Shown here in pieces: positions 61,869-64,000 of a stretch of 64,000 nt of DNA; the first letter of the stretch is position 1; the number at the start of each line of letters is the position of its first letter. The notes under the pieces are model-generated. The model had not been told where the DNA came from. It was given only the letters and a program-made list of their open reading frames with translations, and did not search any database. Origin of the DNA: an uncultured Phycisphaerales bacterium (lineage in GTDB: Bacteria > Planctomycetota > Phycisphaerae > Phycisphaerales > SM1A02); assembly GCA_905480395.1 (NCBI GenBank), contig CAJQQE010000018.1:35126-99125 (forward strand). The letters run 5' to 3'. Position numbers and translations under genes: made by a program.

Positions 61869-61949
61869 ATCTGAGAACGGTAGCACCCCCCGGTCACGGA
61901 GGACTCGGGCCGCATGCGGATCGGGCTTCCCCGCTACCCTTGGCGCACT

Positions 61950-63521
61950 ATGAGCCAGCAGAAGCAAAAACAACAAGGCAAACCCAAGACCGCGATCACC
62001 CCCACCCGCGAGGAGAACTACGCCGAGTGGTACCAGCAGGTGGTGAAATCGGCCGATCTCGCCGAGACCAGCCCGGTTCGTGGCTGCATGGTCATCAAGC
62101 CGTGGGGCTATGCGATCTGGGAGAACGTCCAGCGGGGCCTCGACGGCATGTTCAAGGCCACCGGCCACAAGAACGCCTACTTCCCCCTATTCATTCCCCT
62201 GTCATTCTTGGAGAAGGAGGCCGAGCACGTCGACGGCTTCGCCAAGGAGTGCGCGGTGGTCACCCATCACCGGCTGGAAGCGGGTCCCGACGGTGGCCTC
62301 GTGCCCGCGGGCAAGCTCGAAGAGCCCCTCGTCGTTCGCCCCACCAGCGAGATGATCATCGGCGCGACCTTTGCCAAGTGGGTCCAGAGCCATCGCGACC
62401 TTCCGTTGTTGATCAACCAGTGGGCCAACGTCGTCCGTTGGGAGATGCGGACCCGCATGTTCCTCCGCACCACGGAGTTCCTCTGGCAGGAGGGTCACAC
62501 CGCCCACGCCACCGACGAGGAAGCCAAGGCCGAGACGATGCAGATGCTCGACGTCTACGCCGACTTCGCGGAGAACTGGCTCGCGATGCCGGTGATCCGT
62601 GGCGAGAAGACCGAAGGCGAACGCTTCCCCGGCGCGGTCGAGACTTGGTGCATCGAATCGATGATGCAGGATCGCAAAGCGCTGCAGGCCGGCACCAGTC
62701 ACTTCCTCGGGCAGAACTTTGCCAAGGCCCAGGAGATCCAGTTCCAGGACGACGAAGGCAACCGCGAATTCTGCTGGACGACCAGCTGGGGCGTGAGCAC
62801 CCGGCTGATCGGTGGCACGATCATGACCCACGCCGACGACGACGGTATGTTCTGTCCCCCGATGGTCGCGCCCGCGCACATCGTGATCCAGCCCGTCCTC
62901 CACAAGCCCGAGGCGAAGGACGAGGTCATGGCGTTCTGCGAGACGCTCATCGAGGCGCTCAAGACCAAGGTCTACGGCGGCCGGGTGATCGAAGTGGAAT
63001 ACGACACCCGCGATCTCCGCGGCGGCGACAAGACGTGGCAGTGGATCAAGCGCGGCGCCCCGATCCGTCTAGAAATCGGGCCGCGTGATGTCGCGGAAGG
63101 CAACGTCTTCATGGCCCGCCGCGACAAGGGACCGAAGGACAAGCAGAGTCTCAAACTCGAGGACTTCGTCGAGCGAGCCGCGGACATCCTCCAGGAGATC
63201 CAAGACGGACTTCTTGCGAGGGCAAAGGCATTCCGCAAGGCGAACACCCACGTCATCGACACCGAAGAGGCGTTCTACGAGTTCTTCAAGACGCCCGAGA
63301 CTGCCGACAACGAGACCGCCCCAATTCATGCGGGCTTCGTGATGGCCCACTTCAACGGCGACCCGAAGCTCGAGGAGCGGATCAAGAACGACCTCGCGGT
63401 GACGGTCCGCTGCATCCCCCTCGACGGCCAGAAGCTTTGCGACGACCAAGGCCGACCCGGCACGTGTCCGTTCACCGGTGAACCAAGTGCGAAGCGGGTG
63501 GTCTGGGCGAAGAGCTACTGA
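61950..63521 (+). CDS. proS: prolyl-tRNA synthetase, archaeal/eukaryotic type
   Basis: This is a 523-aa class IIa synthetase. The family features of the short archaeal/eukaryote-like ProRS (type 3) are present: 'ENYAEWYQQVVKSADLAETS' near 22-41, 'RGCMVIKPWGYAIWE', motif 2 'RWEMRTRMFLRTTEFLWQEGHTA' (about 165-187) and 'LIGGTIMTHADDDGM' near 290. There is no inserted editing domain of bacterial type. The C-terminus has the zinc-like region 'GKLCDDQGRPGTCPF' (about 498-512; 'QKLCDDQGRPG'), and the protein ends with the conserved Tyr (KSY). Confidence 0.97.
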   Translation: MSQQKQKQQGKPKTAITPTREENYAEWYQQVVKSADLAETSPVRGCMVIKPWGYAIWENVQRGLDGMFKATGHKNAYFPLFIPLSFLEKEAEHVDGFAKECAVVTHHRLEAGPDGGLVPAGKLEEPLVVRPTSEMIIGATFAKWVQSHRDLPLLINQWANVVRWEMRTRMFLRTTEFLWQEGHTAHATDEEAKAETMQMLDVYADFAENWLAMPVIRGEKTEGERFPGAVETWCIESMMQDRKALQAGTSHFLGQNFAKAQEIQFQDDEGNREFCWTTSWGVSTRLIGGTIMTHADDDGMFCPPMVAPAHIVIQPVLHKPEAKDEVMAFCETLIEALKTKVYGGRVIEVEYDTRDLRGGDKTWQWIKRGAPIRLEIGPRDVAEGNVFMARRDKGPKDKQSLKLEDFVERAADILQEIQDGLLARAKAFRKANTHVIDTEEAFYEFFKTPETADNETAPIHAGFVMAHFNGDPKLEERIKNDLAVTVRCIPLDGQKLCDDQGRPGTCPFTGEPSAKRVVWAKSY

Positions 63522-63702
63522 GTCGGAACGGCCGACCGCCGAGAACAACAGCGAGGCCGACGACGGCAATGGCCTTCCCGGGTCATTCATCGCGTCTTCG
63601 CGGAAGTTGATTCGTTCTTGGCGCTATTCGTTGGTGAAATCGGAGATGGATCGCGTAGTCTGATGGTCGTCCTCGAAACCAATCGAACCCGGAGATCGAC
63701 CA

Positions 63703-64000
63703 ATGGCTCGAATGATGCACACGGCTCTACTCGCCCTTGCGGCGATGACGCCGCTCGCGACCGTCCACGCCCAGCAAGAGTCCTGTGGCGGCGACTGGAC
63801 CTGCTGGGAGATGTTTCCCTACGCCGAGGTGCCAGTCTGGACCAATGACGACGCCGGAACTCCGGGAGCCTATGACCCCGACGTGCCGTCGCCGATCATG
63901 ATCTATCTCCACTCCAACGGTCCGTATGGAGGCAGCGGCGCCGCGGAAGAAGAGTTCTGGCTCCGCCTGTGGCCCGAGAGCTACGACGGCTTCGAGTATT
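63703..64000 (+). CDS. exported hypothetical protein, 3' truncated by the window
   Basis: An ATG at 63703 has GGAG eight bases upstream, and the frame stays open to the last base of the window (99 codons). Residues 1-23 are a signal peptide (MARMMHTALLALAAM.. to HAQ). The visible mature part has 'ESCGGDWTCWEMFPYAEVP' and an Asp/Pro/Tyr-rich stretch. No family is recognised from this fragment. The Cys and Trp pattern fits an extracellular domain. Confidence 0.7.
   Translation, partial: MARMMHTALLALAAMTPLATVHAQQESCGGDWTCWEMFPYAEVPVWTNDDAGTPGAYDPDVPSPIMIYLHSNGPYGGSGAAEEEFWLRLWPESYDGFEY

Noticed and set aside
1..64000. CRISPR array, insertion sequence or prophage
   Set aside because: No regularly spaced repeats, transposase or integrase motifs, or phage structural genes were seen on either strand.

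Overview
The window looks like chromosome from a planctomycete of the Phycisphaerae type. This is an inference from several features. Two adjacent exported proteins carry a textbook type IV prepilin N-terminus of the planctomycete style. Several exported proteins end in paired calcium-binding repeats resembling dockerin, of the form GDLNGDG.VDGADLGLLL..WG. Base composition is GC-rich. Many genes lack a strong Shine-Dalgarno, while others have a clear GGAG. There are no phage, transposon, CRISPR or rRNA sequences, and most of the window is ordinary chromosome with short gaps and 4-nt ATGA overlaps between co-transcribed genes.

Layout. 1-10 kb: a LolA-like exported protein, a RidA-family protein, a RibB whose GTP cyclohydrolase II half has lost its zinc and catalytic residues, an M42/M28-type aminopeptidase, an exported SGNH hydrolase with dockerin-like repeats, argS, upp and an orphan beta-class DNA methyltransferase. 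9.5-20 kb: a coupled glycosylasparaginase and cob(I)alamin adenosyltransferase pair, tandem prepilin-like proteins, two small membrane proteins, the groES-(66-aa ORF)-groEL operon, a degenerate receiver protein and asnS. 20-27 kb: four consecutive hydrolase-like genes (amidase, alpha/beta hydrolase, a metal-site-less amidohydrolase-like lipoprotein, a penicillin-acylase-family enzyme). 27-36 kb: a glycosyltransferase plus RmlC-like epimerase pair, a lipoprotein, a fused two-part membrane protein, a class V PLP enzyme, an FG-GAP repeat protein with dockerin-like tail, a detached nuoA and an alpha/beta hydrolase.

36.9-46.3 kb is a glycan-degradation region. It holds two adjacent proteins sharing a LamG-like lectin module, one of which carries a GH33 sialidase, then tRNA-Pro(UGG), a GH95 alpha-fucosidase and, beyond a GNAT acetyltransferase, a GH29 alpha-fucosidase with PA14 domain. 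Together they could remove sialic acid and fucose from external glycans. 46.3-50.1 kb holds dCMP deaminase, an FHA domain fused to an ECF-type sigma factor, a divergent Rrf2 regulator, a HAD phosphatase and a soluble Ser/Thr kinase. The FHA-sigma fusion with a kinase nearby is the best candidate for an under-described signalling system. 50.1-64 kb: a membrane-anchored PGRP-like protein, a rex-lipoprotein-lipoprotein operon, metF, two hypothetical proteins, metG, a VOC protein, a ubiA-CHAD pair, a panE-like reductase, an archaeal/eukaryotic-type proS, and the 5' end of an exported protein cut by the window edge.

Functions come from recognised motifs read by eye. No database search was possible, so family names for weakly marked proteins are hypotheses.
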